From Winogradskyella psychrotolerans (GTDB taxonomy: Bacteria; Bacteroidota; Bacteroidia; Flavobacteriales; Flavobacteriaceae), in the NCBI RefSeq assembly GCF_018860545.1, contig NZ_JAHKPN010000012.1:62001-126000 (forward strand): 64,000 bases of DNA, written 5' to 3'. The position numbers were made by a program, and so were the translations under genes. Shown one piece after another: positions 1 to 7,537 of the stretch. The notes under the pieces were generated by a model. The model saw nothing but the letters and a program-made list of their open reading frames with translations. It searched no databases and had not been told where the DNA came from. The first letter of the stretch is position 1. The number at the start of each line of letters is the position of its first letter.

Positions 1-617
1 AAGATGGTGCTACACACCATGGTGTTTTTGATTTGGCTTATCTCAACTGCATTCCTAATTTGGTCATTTTTGCACCACGAGATGCCATAGCACTTAGAAA
101 CATAATGTACACCGTTCAATTAGGTATTGATTTCCCTATTGCGATTCGTTACCCAAGAGGTCGTGGTCATGTGTTAGATTGGAAACTTCCCTTTGAAATC
201 ATCGACATAGGAAAAGGAGTATGTCTAAAAGAAGGCCACCAAATTGCGATTCTCTCCGTTGGCACTATTGCTAAAACCATTGAAGAGGTTATTTTAACAT
301 TAGAACCTCAAGCGGCTATTGGTCACTTTGATATGAAATTTATAAAACCTCTAGATGAAACTTTATTGCATTCTGTATTTAAAAATTATGACGCTATAAT
401 TACCATTGAAAATGGCACCATCGTAGGGGGTTTCGGGAGTGCTATTCTAGCATTTGCGAACAGACATCGTTACAACCAAACCATTGTAACTTTAGGTATT
501 GAAGATCAGTTTATTGAGCATGGCACTACAGACCAATTAATGCATTTACAGAAATTGGATGCCGCTTCAATTAAAAAAGAAATTGAAGATTTATTGTTCG
601 TTCTCAACAACGGCTAG
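1..617 (+). CDS. dxs: 1-deoxy-D-xylulose-5-phosphate synthase, C-terminal part (5' end outside window)
   Basis: The reading frame is open from base 3 and ends with TAG at 615-617, so only about the last 204 residues are present. The first codons read DGATHHGVFDLAYL, the Dxs transketolase-like pyrimidine-binding segment. It continues through PNLVIFAPRD and IRYPRGRG and ends with the C-terminal transketolase domain (NGTIVGGFGSAI, IEDQFIEHG). Dxs condenses pyruvate and glyceraldehyde 3-phosphate with thiamine diphosphate, the first step of the MEP isoprenoid pathway in the cytoplasm. An internal TTG could mimic a start, but homology continues upstream to the window edge. The last 27 bases overlap a small convergent reading frame at 591-761. 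The family assignment is firm; the N-terminal TPP-binding part cannot be seen. Confidence 0.95.
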   Translation, partial: DGATHHGVFDLAYLNCIPNLVIFAPRDAIALRNIMYTVQLGIDFPIAIRYPRGRGHVLDWKLPFEIIDIGKGVCLKEGHQIAILSVGTIAKTIEEVILTLEPQAAIGHFDMKFIKPLDETLLHSVFKNYDAIITIENGTIVGGFGSAILAFANRHRYNQTIVTLGIEDQFIEHGTTDQLMHLQKLDAASIKKEIEDLLFVLNNG

Positions 618-761
618 GTCTGTTTTAGTTTCAACCTTCTCAGTCTTCATTGTTTCATAAGATGTTTGCTCTAAACTTTTGCTTGAAATATCGTCTAACA
701 TCAATAAACAAGTCACTACAACTAAGAAAATGACAAGCCCTCCAAGTATATTATTTTTCAT
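591..761 (-). CDS. Small single-pass membrane protein, 56 aa, hypothetical
   Basis: The reverse strand has an open frame from ATG at 759-761 to TAA at 591-593. It starts MKNNILGGLVIFLVVVTCLL, giving one clear transmembrane helix at about residues 6-22. A polar tail of about 34 residues rich in Glu, Lys and Thr follows. The N-in/C-out arrangement is what a small inner-membrane protein would have. It lies convergent to dxs, overlapping its last 27 bases, and in the same direction as and downstream of the dGTPase gene, with 84 bases between them. No family is recognised. The codons look typical of the neighbourhood. Support is only the open frame and the good TM segment, so it could be spurious. 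Confidence 0.45.
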   Translation of the reverse strand: MKNNILGGLVIFLVVVTCLLMLDDISSKSLEQTSYETMKTEKVETKTDLAVVENEQ

Positions 762-845
762 AAGTAGGTATCTTAATGGGTTGATAATGAAGTAAATTAA
801 AATAAAAAACCGCTGAAAAACAAATTTATTCGATGAAATGCATTT

Positions 846-2186
846 TTATAATATTTGCCCTTGAAGTTTTTTGTGCAATAACATCGCATTTGTATCCGAT
901 AACTTTGATATATAAAGACATACAGCCAACAAGTTGTTGTATAACGATTCATTATTAAGTTTTACAGTCTCAGGTAAAATACTTAGCAACAATGTATCAT
1001 AATTAGACATGTTATCCTCAAAATAATGATGCGCCATTTCCCCAAACGACTCCAATAATTGATTCAAAATTTTATAGCCAGCAATTTCTTTGTTTATGAC
1101 GTCTTTAGAACGGTAAACATTTTTGATACTAATATTAATAATATCCTTAATCTGTGCTTTATACTGGCTCACATCTAACAAGGCCGTTTCAAATTTACCC
1201 GCTAGAATGTCTTCTTCATGTTTCATAAATAAAGACGCAGCTTCGTCTATTAACCGTCCGATTGCCAAGGCTCGTAAATAGCTTACACGGTCTTCAGTTG
1301 TTTTTAGAGCATGGTAATTCTCGGTTTTTATACTACCTCTCACCAAATTAATTAAATATTCTAAGGCGTATTCTTCATCAATTAATCCTAAATTAATGCC
1401 ATCTTCAAAATCAATAATTGTGTAGCAGATATCATCAGCAGCTTCAACCAAAAAAGCTAAAGGATGCCTTTGGTAACTTAACGAATGATCACTCCGTTTG
1501 GTTAAACCTAATTCAGTAGCGATGGTTTCAAACATTAATTTTTCACTTTGAAAGAACCCGTACTTCTTATCTACGATATGATTCGTTGGCTTTTTAGGTA
1601 ATGATTCTTTCGGGTATTTCGTAAATGCTCCTAGAGTCGCATAACTTAATCTTAAACCACCTTCTCTACCCTCTCGACTTTCTGTTAATATTTTAAACCC
1701 GTTGGCATTACCTTCAAAATCACATAAATCTTGATATTCTTTGTCTGTTAAGTGCTTTTTAAATTTAGCACCATTGCCATCTTTAAAATAAGAACCAATG
1801 GCTTTTTCACCTGAATGACCAAAAGGTGGATTACCTATATCATGCGCTAAAGCCGCTGCTGCGACAATGGCACCAAAATCATTCATCTTATAACCATGAA
1901 CATTTTCTAATTGAGGATGTTTTTTTAATAACAACTGTCCAACTCTACGACCTAAAGAACGACCAACAACACTCACTTCTAAACTATGCGTTAAACGTGT
2001 GTGTACAAAATCAGTTTTAGATAACGGCACCACTTGGGTTTTATCTTGAAGGCCTCTAAATTCTGAGGAGAATATAATACGGTCATAATCAACCTCAAAT
2101 CCCAAACGGGTTTCATCTTGTTCTTTTCTTAATCTTTTATTGGTGTCTCCAAAGCGCTTTAAGGAGAGTAGTTGTTCCCAGTTCAT
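846..2186 (-). CDS. dgt: dGTP triphosphohydrolase (HD-domain dNTPase)
   Basis: The 446-residue protein hydrolyses dGTP (or other dNTPs) to the nucleoside and triphosphate, helping to balance nucleotide pools. The start region, KRFG followed by ETRLGFEVDYDRIIFSSEFR, is the classic Dgt N-terminus. HD-domain metal ligands are seen at H67 (THSLE), H115-D116 (AHDIGNPPFGHSGE) and a later Asp in AADDICY near residue 250. H124 is the second conserved catalytic His. Length matches the bacterial family. It stands alone, with dxs convergent and the lipoprotein/TonB pair divergent. Substrate range within the dNTPase family cannot be told from sequence. Confidence 0.93.
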   Translation of the reverse strand: MNWEQLLSLKRFGDTNKRLRKEQDETRLGFEVDYDRIIFSSEFRGLQDKTQVVPLSKTDFVHTRLTHSLEVSVVGRSLGRRVGQLLLKKHPQLENVHGYKMNDFGAIVAAAALAHDIGNPPFGHSGEKAIGSYFKDGNGAKFKKHLTDKEYQDLCDFEGNANGFKILTESREGREGGLRLSYATLGAFTKYPKESLPKKPTNHIVDKKYGFFQSEKLMFETIATELGLTKRSDHSLSYQRHPLAFLVEAADDICYTIIDFEDGINLGLIDEEYALEYLINLVRGSIKTENYHALKTTEDRVSYLRALAIGRLIDEAASLFMKHEEDILAGKFETALLDVSQYKAQIKDIINISIKNVYRSKDVINKEIAGYKILNQLLESFGEMAHHYFEDNMSNYDTLLLSILPETVKLNNESLYNNLLAVCLYISKLSDTNAMLLHKKLQGQIL

Positions 2187-2314
2187 AGTTTAATTCTTAG
2201 AAGATGCAAGATATATAAATTGCTATACAATTGATTACATAAAGCTTATATAGATGGTAGAAATTTCAATGTTATGTAATTGTCTCCTAAATATAAAATC
2301 GCTTAATACTAAGC

Positions 2315-2332
2315 TAACAATCACCTAACCTT
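2315..2332 (+). promoter_or_regulatory. Candidate PHO-box-like direct repeat upstream of the lipoprotein/TonB receptor genes
   Basis: TAACAAT at 2315 and TAACCTT at 2326 are direct repeats with an 11-bp period. This is the same arrangement as the TAACATT pairs upstream of the phosphate transporter at 7469. A weak -7 like box (TTTCTTTG) lies about 50 bases downstream. The match is imperfect in an AT-rich region and is offered only because of the shared period. Confidence 0.25.
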
Positions 2333-2420
2333 TTAGTCACGAATCTTTAATTTTCAAATAACCTATAAGATAGCTAATCAGAGTTTCTTTGCAGCATAAC
2401 ATTTAATGAACAAAAACGAA

Positions 2421-3734
2421 ATGAAAACAATTAAAAACTTATTTTTCTTACTTACATTTTCACTCTTAGCATTCAACTGTAGTAGTGATGATGATAGCAC
2501 TGGAGGTGGTGACGACGGCGATGATGTATCACCAACTGTTAGTTTTTCTGATGATGCAGATGATTGGTCATCTGAAGTGGCACAAGGTGCACAAACAACA
2601 GGTGCTGATTTATCTGTATTTGGATGGACGTACACAGCTAGCCAAATAGCAGCTGCCATTGATGGTTTATCTTACGACAACCCAACTTGGACTGTTGACA
2701 GCCCACAAGCAGACGAAACGCATTCTGGTTTTATTACAGCTGATGAAACTTGGACTAATGACAGATTTCACATCTTAAGTGGTAAAGTTTATGTTCAAGA
2801 AGGTGTAACATTAACTATTGAGCCAGGAACAATTATTAAAGGTGCTGAATCTACAGGATCTAACGCATCTGCTTTAATTGTTGCTCAAGGGGGTATGATT
2901 AACGCAAACGGAACAGCTAGTGCGCCAATTATCTTTACTGCAGAAAGTGATAATATCGCTTTAGGAACTAACGCAGGATCAAACCTTTCTATCGATGATA
3001 GAGCTTTATGGGGTGGAGTTTTAGTTTTAGGTAAAGCACAAGGTTCTTTTTCTGGTGATGCAGAATCTATACAAATAGAAGGTTTACCTGCAACTGAGCC
3101 AGGTTCTTACGGTGGTACAAATGACGCTGATGACTCTGGTGTATTAAACTACATCTCTATCAGACATGGTGGTGCTGTAATTGGATCAGATAACGAAATT
3201 AACGGTTTAACACTTGGTGGTGTTGGTAACGGTACTACAATTTCTAACATTGAAGTTGTTGCTAACTTAGATGATGGTATCGAATGGTTTGCAGGTGCTG
3301 TTAACGTATCTAACCCAATCGTTTGGGGTTGTGCTGATGATTTATTAGATATAGATGAAGCTTTCTCTGGTACTATTAGTAATGCCCTTACAATTTCTAC
3401 AAACGTAACAGATCACGCTATGGAAATTGATGGTCCTGCTGGTACTTTCCAAGCCGGATTTACAATCAACGGTTTAACAATGATTGGTGATACTTCTGCT
3501 ACAATTGATGGTGTAAGTGGAAACAGAGAGTATTCTGATTTAAGAGATGGTGCTTTAGCTACAATCAACAACGTATATGCATACGGATTCAGAGCTGGTT
3601 CTGATGTTGAATTAGATGACGCTACGTCTGCTGAAAATTATGCTGCTGATAACATCAGTTTTTCTAACTGGCAAGTTGTTTACCCTTCTGGAGATGACAA
3701 CTCAGTAATGTGGAATGATACAACAGTTGAATAA
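2421..3734 (+). CDS. Surface lipoprotein partner of a TonB-dependent receptor (hypothetical beta-rich protein)
   Basis: This 437-residue protein begins MKTIKNLFFLLTFSLLAFNCSSDDD, a lipoprotein signal with the lipobox Cys followed by an acidic run. In Bacteroidota such Ser/Asp-rich +2 regions favour export to the cell surface. Another ATG lies 15 bases upstream at 2406; the inner ATG is preferred because it gives the usual MK signal start. The mature part is acidic, Gly/Ala/Thr-rich and has repeated beta-strand-like segments around residues 130-400 (VQEGVTLTIEPGTIIKG, ALIVAQGGMINANGT), suggesting a right-handed beta-helix. Many orthologues are mislabelled as multidrug transporters; nothing here supports that. 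It is followed after 111 bases by a TonB receptor, with which it probably forms an uptake pair. The substrate is unknown. Confidence 0.75.
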   Translation: MKTIKNLFFLLTFSLLAFNCSSDDDSTGGGDDGDDVSPTVSFSDDADDWSSEVAQGAQTTGADLSVFGWTYTASQIAAAIDGLSYDNPTWTVDSPQADETHSGFITADETWTNDRFHILSGKVYVQEGVTLTIEPGTIIKGAESTGSNASALIVAQGGMINANGTASAPIIFTAESDNIALGTNAGSNLSIDDRALWGGVLVLGKAQGSFSGDAESIQIEGLPATEPGSYGGTNDADDSGVLNYISIRHGGAVIGSDNEINGLTLGGVGNGTTISNIEVVANLDDGIEWFAGAVNVSNPIVWGCADDLLDIDEAFSGTISNALTISTNVTDHAMEIDGPAGTFQAGFTINGLTMIGDTSATIDGVSGNREYSDLRDGALATINNVYAYGFRAGSDVELDDATSAENYAADNISFSNWQVVYPSGDDNSVMWNDTTVE

Positions 3735-3793
3735 TCCACTAAGAAATATAATTTTATTTGAATACACAACAGGTATACTATTAAAATAATTTC

Positions 3794-3825
3794 AAACTCA
3801 TCTCTGTCAAAGAGATGAGTTTTTT
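3794..3825 (+). terminator. Intrinsic terminator or attenuator between lipoprotein and TonB receptor genes
   Basis: A perfect 12-bp stem (AAACTCATCTCT / AGAGATGAGTTT) with a 5-base loop is followed by a T run. It would reduce read-through from the lipoprotein gene into the receptor gene, so expression of the pair is probably unequal. Confidence 0.8.
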
Positions 3826-3845
3826 CTATACTTTAAAATATTAAG

Positions 3846-6647
3846 ATGAAACATTTATTTACGTTATTAGTTTTTAGTCTATTTTCTTTAGTTGGATTCT
3901 CTCAAACAGGTGTAGTAACCGGAAAGATCTATGACGCAGAATTTAATGACCTTCTACCCTTCGCCAATATTGTGGTAAAAAACACTACTATTGGTACCAC
4001 TTCTGATTTCGACGGAAATTATGAATTAGAGCTCGATCCGGGAACCTATGTTATCGTATATTCTTTTGTGGGCTACCAACCAAAAGAAATAACCGATGTT
4101 GTTGTGGAAGAGAACGCAGAAGTTACCATAAACGTCACCTTAAACCCATCTTCAGAAAGTTTAGATGAGGTTGTGATTTCTACATCAATCCGAAGAAATT
4201 CGGAAGAAGCCGTGTTAAACTTACAACGTAAATCTGTTAATCTTTTTGATGGGTTATCAATAGAAAGCATGAAAAAAGCAGGCGCTTCTAACGTTGCTAG
4301 TGCTGTAAAGTCCGTACCTGGAGTGTCATTGCAGGATGGAAAATTTGTATACGTCAGAGGTTTAGGAGATCGTTACACAAAATCAATTCTAAACGGTATG
4401 GATATTCCTGGTTTAGATCCTGATAGAAATACGGTACAATTAGATATTTTCCCATCTAATCTTATTGAAAATATTATAGTATATAAAACTTTAACTGCCG
4501 ATTTACCTGCTGATTTTACAGGTGGTGTTGTAGATATTGTTACCAAAGATTTTTCTAGTCGTGAAGAATACAATTTAAGTGTAGGTGTTGGTTATAATCC
4601 AAGCATGCATTTTAATTCAGATTTTATTACACAAAGTAAAAGTGGTACTGATTTCTTAGGTTTTGACAATGGTTTACGTGACGATCCTATTGCTTTAGGA
4701 GCATCAATTCCTGCCTTAGCTGATAACAACTCAAGATTAACAGAATTGACAAGACGTTTTGAACCTGAAATGGCTGCACAGACTGGTACAAGTTTTATGA
4801 ACTACAACTTTGGATTCAGTACCTCTAACCAAATTGATATTGGAGACCATAAATTAGGATACATTGCTGCTATTAGTTACAACGCAGAAACTACCTTATA
4901 TGATGATTATACCCAAAACTTTTTATTTAAGCCACAAAGTTTAAGTGAGACAGAATTGGTACCAAATAGATTACAGAAAGGTTTTTTATCTGAAGAAAAT
5001 GTACTTATCAGTGGTTTAGCAGGATTAACTTACAAACGTGATTTTTCTAAGTACAAGGTTGTGTTTACGAAAGTACAGAATGGAACTGCTAAGACGGGTA
5101 AATTTGAACAAGAAAGTTTCATTACCAATGCGGCTCTTTTCTACAGTGACAACTTAGAATACACTGAGAAAACGGTAAACAACTTATTATTATCAGGTAC
5201 ACATGCTTTTAACGCAGAAAGCTCAAATGAGCTCGATTGGAGTGTTTCTGGAACCAATGTTAAAGTTAATGATAAAGATGTACGTTCTACGTTATTTGAA
5301 TATGATGATGGCCAGTATATTATTAGACCAAGTATTGGAGAACCAAGAAGAATATGGAGAAGCTTAGAAGAAAACAACCTATCATCTAAACTGAACTTTA
5401 CTAAGAAACATCAATTATTTAATAAAGATGCTAAATTCAAAGCCGGTTTAGCTCAAGTTTACAAGGAACGTGATTTTGATATCAACCAATATAGCTTAAG
5501 AATTGATGGTACACCAGCCGCAGCTTTTAGTGGTAACCCAGATAATTTATTAATTCCTGAGAATATCTGGACTACCGATAATTCAGGTGGGACATACGTT
5601 GTAAGTAATTTTGAACCTGCTAACACATTTAACGCTTATGCAACAACTTACGCTGCTTATGTTTCAGAAGAATTTAAAATTACAGATAAGTTAAAAAGTG
5701 TTTTAGGTTTAAGATTCGAAAAATATGATAGTTACTATACAGGTAGTAACACTATTGGAGATATAAACTATGACGATGAACGTATTATTGACGAAGCGGA
5801 TTTATTCCCATCTTTAAACTTAATCTATAGCTTAAACGATAATACGAATTTAAGATTATCTTATGCCAAATCTACAGCTAGACCATCTTTTAAAGAAGCT
5901 TCTGTAGCTCAAATTTTTGATCCTATTTCAAATATTACATTCAATGGTAATATTGACCTAAAAACAACGTATGTAGATAATTTTGATTTACGTTATGAAA
6001 TTTTTAGTGAAGATGCTGGTCTACTTGCATTAAGTGGATTCTACAAGTCATTTGATAACCCTATTGAGTTAACTATTTTTGGATTGGAAGCCATTAATGA
6101 TGTTATCCCTAGAAACATTGGAGATGCGAAAGTGTACGGAATAGAATTAGAATTTAGAAGAAATCTTGGATTCATCTACGAAAACCTTAATAGCTTATCA
6201 TTTAACACTAACATTTCTGTTATTGAGTCTGAGCAAACTATGAACGAAGCTGAATATGAAGGTAGACTTTCTGCAGCGCGTGATGGAGAAGAAATTGATG
6301 ATAAAAGACAGCTTCAAGGTCAGTCGCCTTATTTAATTAATGCAGGATTAAGCTACTCAAAAAACGGTATTCAGTCTGGTATTTATTATAATGTACAAGG
6401 AGAAACCCTTCAGATTGTTGGTATTGGTCAGGTATCAGACGTATATACAGATCCTTTCCATAGTTTAAACTTTAACTTTTCAAAATCATTTGGAGAAAAG
6501 GAAAACAGAACGATCACTTTGAAGGTTGACAACATTTTGAATGATGAAATAAGATCTAACTATCAATCTTATAATGCCGAAGATCAAATTTTCAGCAATT
6601 ATAGCCCAGGAGTAGAATTCTCTTTAAGCTATGCAGTAAAATTCTAA
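3846..6647 (+). CDS. TonB-dependent outer-membrane receptor with carboxypeptidase-regulatory-like N-terminal domain
   Basis: The 933-residue protein has a signal peptide (LFTLLVFSLFSLVGFSQ). A CarboxypepD_reg-like beta-sandwich at about 22-105 follows (GKIYDAEFNDLLPFANIVVKN, GYQPKEI). The plug domain at about 120-240 has the characteristic segments SVPGVSLQDGKFVYVRGLGDRY and DIVTKDF. A long beta-barrel then ends in a terminal aromatic/basic motif (SLSYAVKF). It imports a ligand across the outer membrane using TonB energy. It is not a classic SusC: no SusD follows, and its partner is the lipoprotein just upstream. Proximity to a phosphate transporter and shared 11-bp repeats upstream of both units make a phosphorus-containing substrate possible but unproven. 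Confidence 0.9.
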   Translation: MKHLFTLLVFSLFSLVGFSQTGVVTGKIYDAEFNDLLPFANIVVKNTTIGTTSDFDGNYELELDPGTYVIVYSFVGYQPKEITDVVVEENAEVTINVTLNPSSESLDEVVISTSIRRNSEEAVLNLQRKSVNLFDGLSIESMKKAGASNVASAVKSVPGVSLQDGKFVYVRGLGDRYTKSILNGMDIPGLDPDRNTVQLDIFPSNLIENIIVYKTLTADLPADFTGGVVDIVTKDFSSREEYNLSVGVGYNPSMHFNSDFITQSKSGTDFLGFDNGLRDDPIALGASIPALADNNSRLTELTRRFEPEMAAQTGTSFMNYNFGFSTSNQIDIGDHKLGYIAAISYNAETTLYDDYTQNFLFKPQSLSETELVPNRLQKGFLSEENVLISGLAGLTYKRDFSKYKVVFTKVQNGTAKTGKFEQESFITNAALFYSDNLEYTEKTVNNLLLSGTHAFNAESSNELDWSVSGTNVKVNDKDVRSTLFEYDDGQYIIRPSIGEPRRIWRSLEENNLSSKLNFTKKHQLFNKDAKFKAGLAQVYKERDFDINQYSLRIDGTPAAAFSGNPDNLLIPENIWTTDNSGGTYVVSNFEPANTFNAYATTYAAYVSEEFKITDKLKSVLGLRFEKYDSYYTGSNTIGDINYDDERIIDEADLFPSLNLIYSLNDNTNLRLSYAKSTARPSFKEASVAQIFDPISNITFNGNIDLKTTYVDNFDLRYEIFSEDAGLLALSGFYKSFDNPIELTIFGLEAINDVIPRNIGDAKVYGIELEFRRNLGFIYENLNSLSFNTNISVIESEQTMNEAEYEGRLSAARDGEEIDDKRQLQGQSPYLINAGLSYSKNGIQSGIYYNVQGETLQIVGIGQVSDVYTDPFHSLNFNFSKSFGEKENRTITLKVDNILNDEIRSNYQSYNAEDQIFSNYSPGVEFSLSYAVKF

Positions 6648-6693
6648 TTTAGATCAAAACGAATCTGAGTAAAAAACAAAAGTTCATTAAAAT

Positions 6694-6729
6694 AAAAAAC
6701 CGTCTCATAAATTTATGAGACGGTTTTTT
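6694..6729. terminator. Bidirectional intrinsic terminator, perfect 36-bp palindrome
   Basis: The sequence is an exact inverted repeat centred at 6711/6712. A-tract and T-tract flank a CCGTCTCAT / ATGAGACGG stem. It lies between the convergent TonB receptor and MORN-like genes and serves both strands. Confidence 0.9.
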
Positions 6730-6747
6730 TAATTTTATTTATAATCG

Positions 6748-7101
6748 TTAATCTAAAGACACTAATGTTCTATCATTAGACCATTCCACAACACTTACAA
6801 TAGTATTGTCTCTATAATCTACTTCTTTGAGCGAATCACCTTCCCAAAAGAACCATTTTCCAACTTTTTTACCAGCATCGTATGTCGCAACCGCTAATTT
6901 ATTTCCTTCTACATCAAAACTCGTCCATTTACCTTGCAATTTACCATTAGCATCAAAAGCACCTGTTTGTTGTATTTCACCATTATCGTGAAAATAGGTA
7001 GCGATTAACAAATCACCTTTCTTTTCTAATTGTGGCTTATTATTTTGAGCATATGTAAAACCTACACTCAACATTACTAATATTATGACTATCTTTTTCA
7101 T
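6748..7101 (-). CDS. Secreted MORN/YwqK-like repeat protein, 117 aa
   Basis: A signal peptide (MKKIVIILVMLSVGFTYAQ) precedes about 98 residues built of short repeats: YFHDNGEIQQTGAFDANGKLQGKWTSFDVEGN, then YDAGKKVGKWFFWEGDSLKEVDY. The G-K-x-x-G-K-W pattern is that of the toxin_YwqK_antitoxin/MORN-like repeats, common in small Bacteroidota periplasmic proteins of unknown function. No catalytic motif is visible. It is a single gene, terminated by the shared palindrome at 6694. The upstream spacer carries several 11-bp-period TAACATT repeats, in the orientation opposite to this gene. The antitoxin label attached to this repeat family has no support here because no toxin partner is adjacent. Confidence 0.7.
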   Translation of the reverse strand: MKKIVIILVMLSVGFTYAQNNKPQLEKKGDLLIATYFHDNGEIQQTGAFDANGKLQGKWTSFDVEGNKLAVATYDAGKKVGKWFFWEGDSLKEVDYRDNTIVSVVEWSNDRTLVSLD

Positions 7102-7537
7102 ATCTATTTGGGTATATAATTAATATTTACATTACGAATATAACATTAATTTTACATTTAAACAATATTTACGTAACATTAAGTTAACATTAGAGCGATA
7201 TTAAATTAAAAATCAGCCACTTAACACAATAAGCGCAATTTACATTATTAAAATATGAGGTTCAACTCGTTTTAACCTCAGAAGTTTAACATTCTACACG
7301 TCATAATACCCACAAAGCCAAAACATCAGTTTTAATACGCTAACCGTTTTGACGTCCGCATTTTTTATGAATATCAAATAATTATTTTACCGTCTATTGC
7401 CATGGTTTTCAGAAGGCCCTATAACGCCAATGACACTAACTATATATTGCATTTACAAGGTCTAATAATAACATTTAGATAACATTCTCTTGGAAATAAA
7501 AAAGGTACTTTGCATTCAATTTTATTAATACTTTTTA
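7102..7537. promoter_or_regulatory. Divergent intergenic region with PHO-box-like TAACATT repeats
   Basis: This 436-base gap holds no gene. It contains three pairs of TAACATT or TTACATT direct repeats, each with an exact 11-bp period: 7141/7152, 7174/7185 and 7469/7480. The last pair ends 19 bases before a TACTTTGC -7-like element at 7506, so it covers the -33 region of the likely PiT promoter. That placement suits an activator of the PhoB/PhoP type. The geometry (6-7 bp unit, 11-bp period) equals that of known PHO boxes; the rest is inference. Confidence 0.45.
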
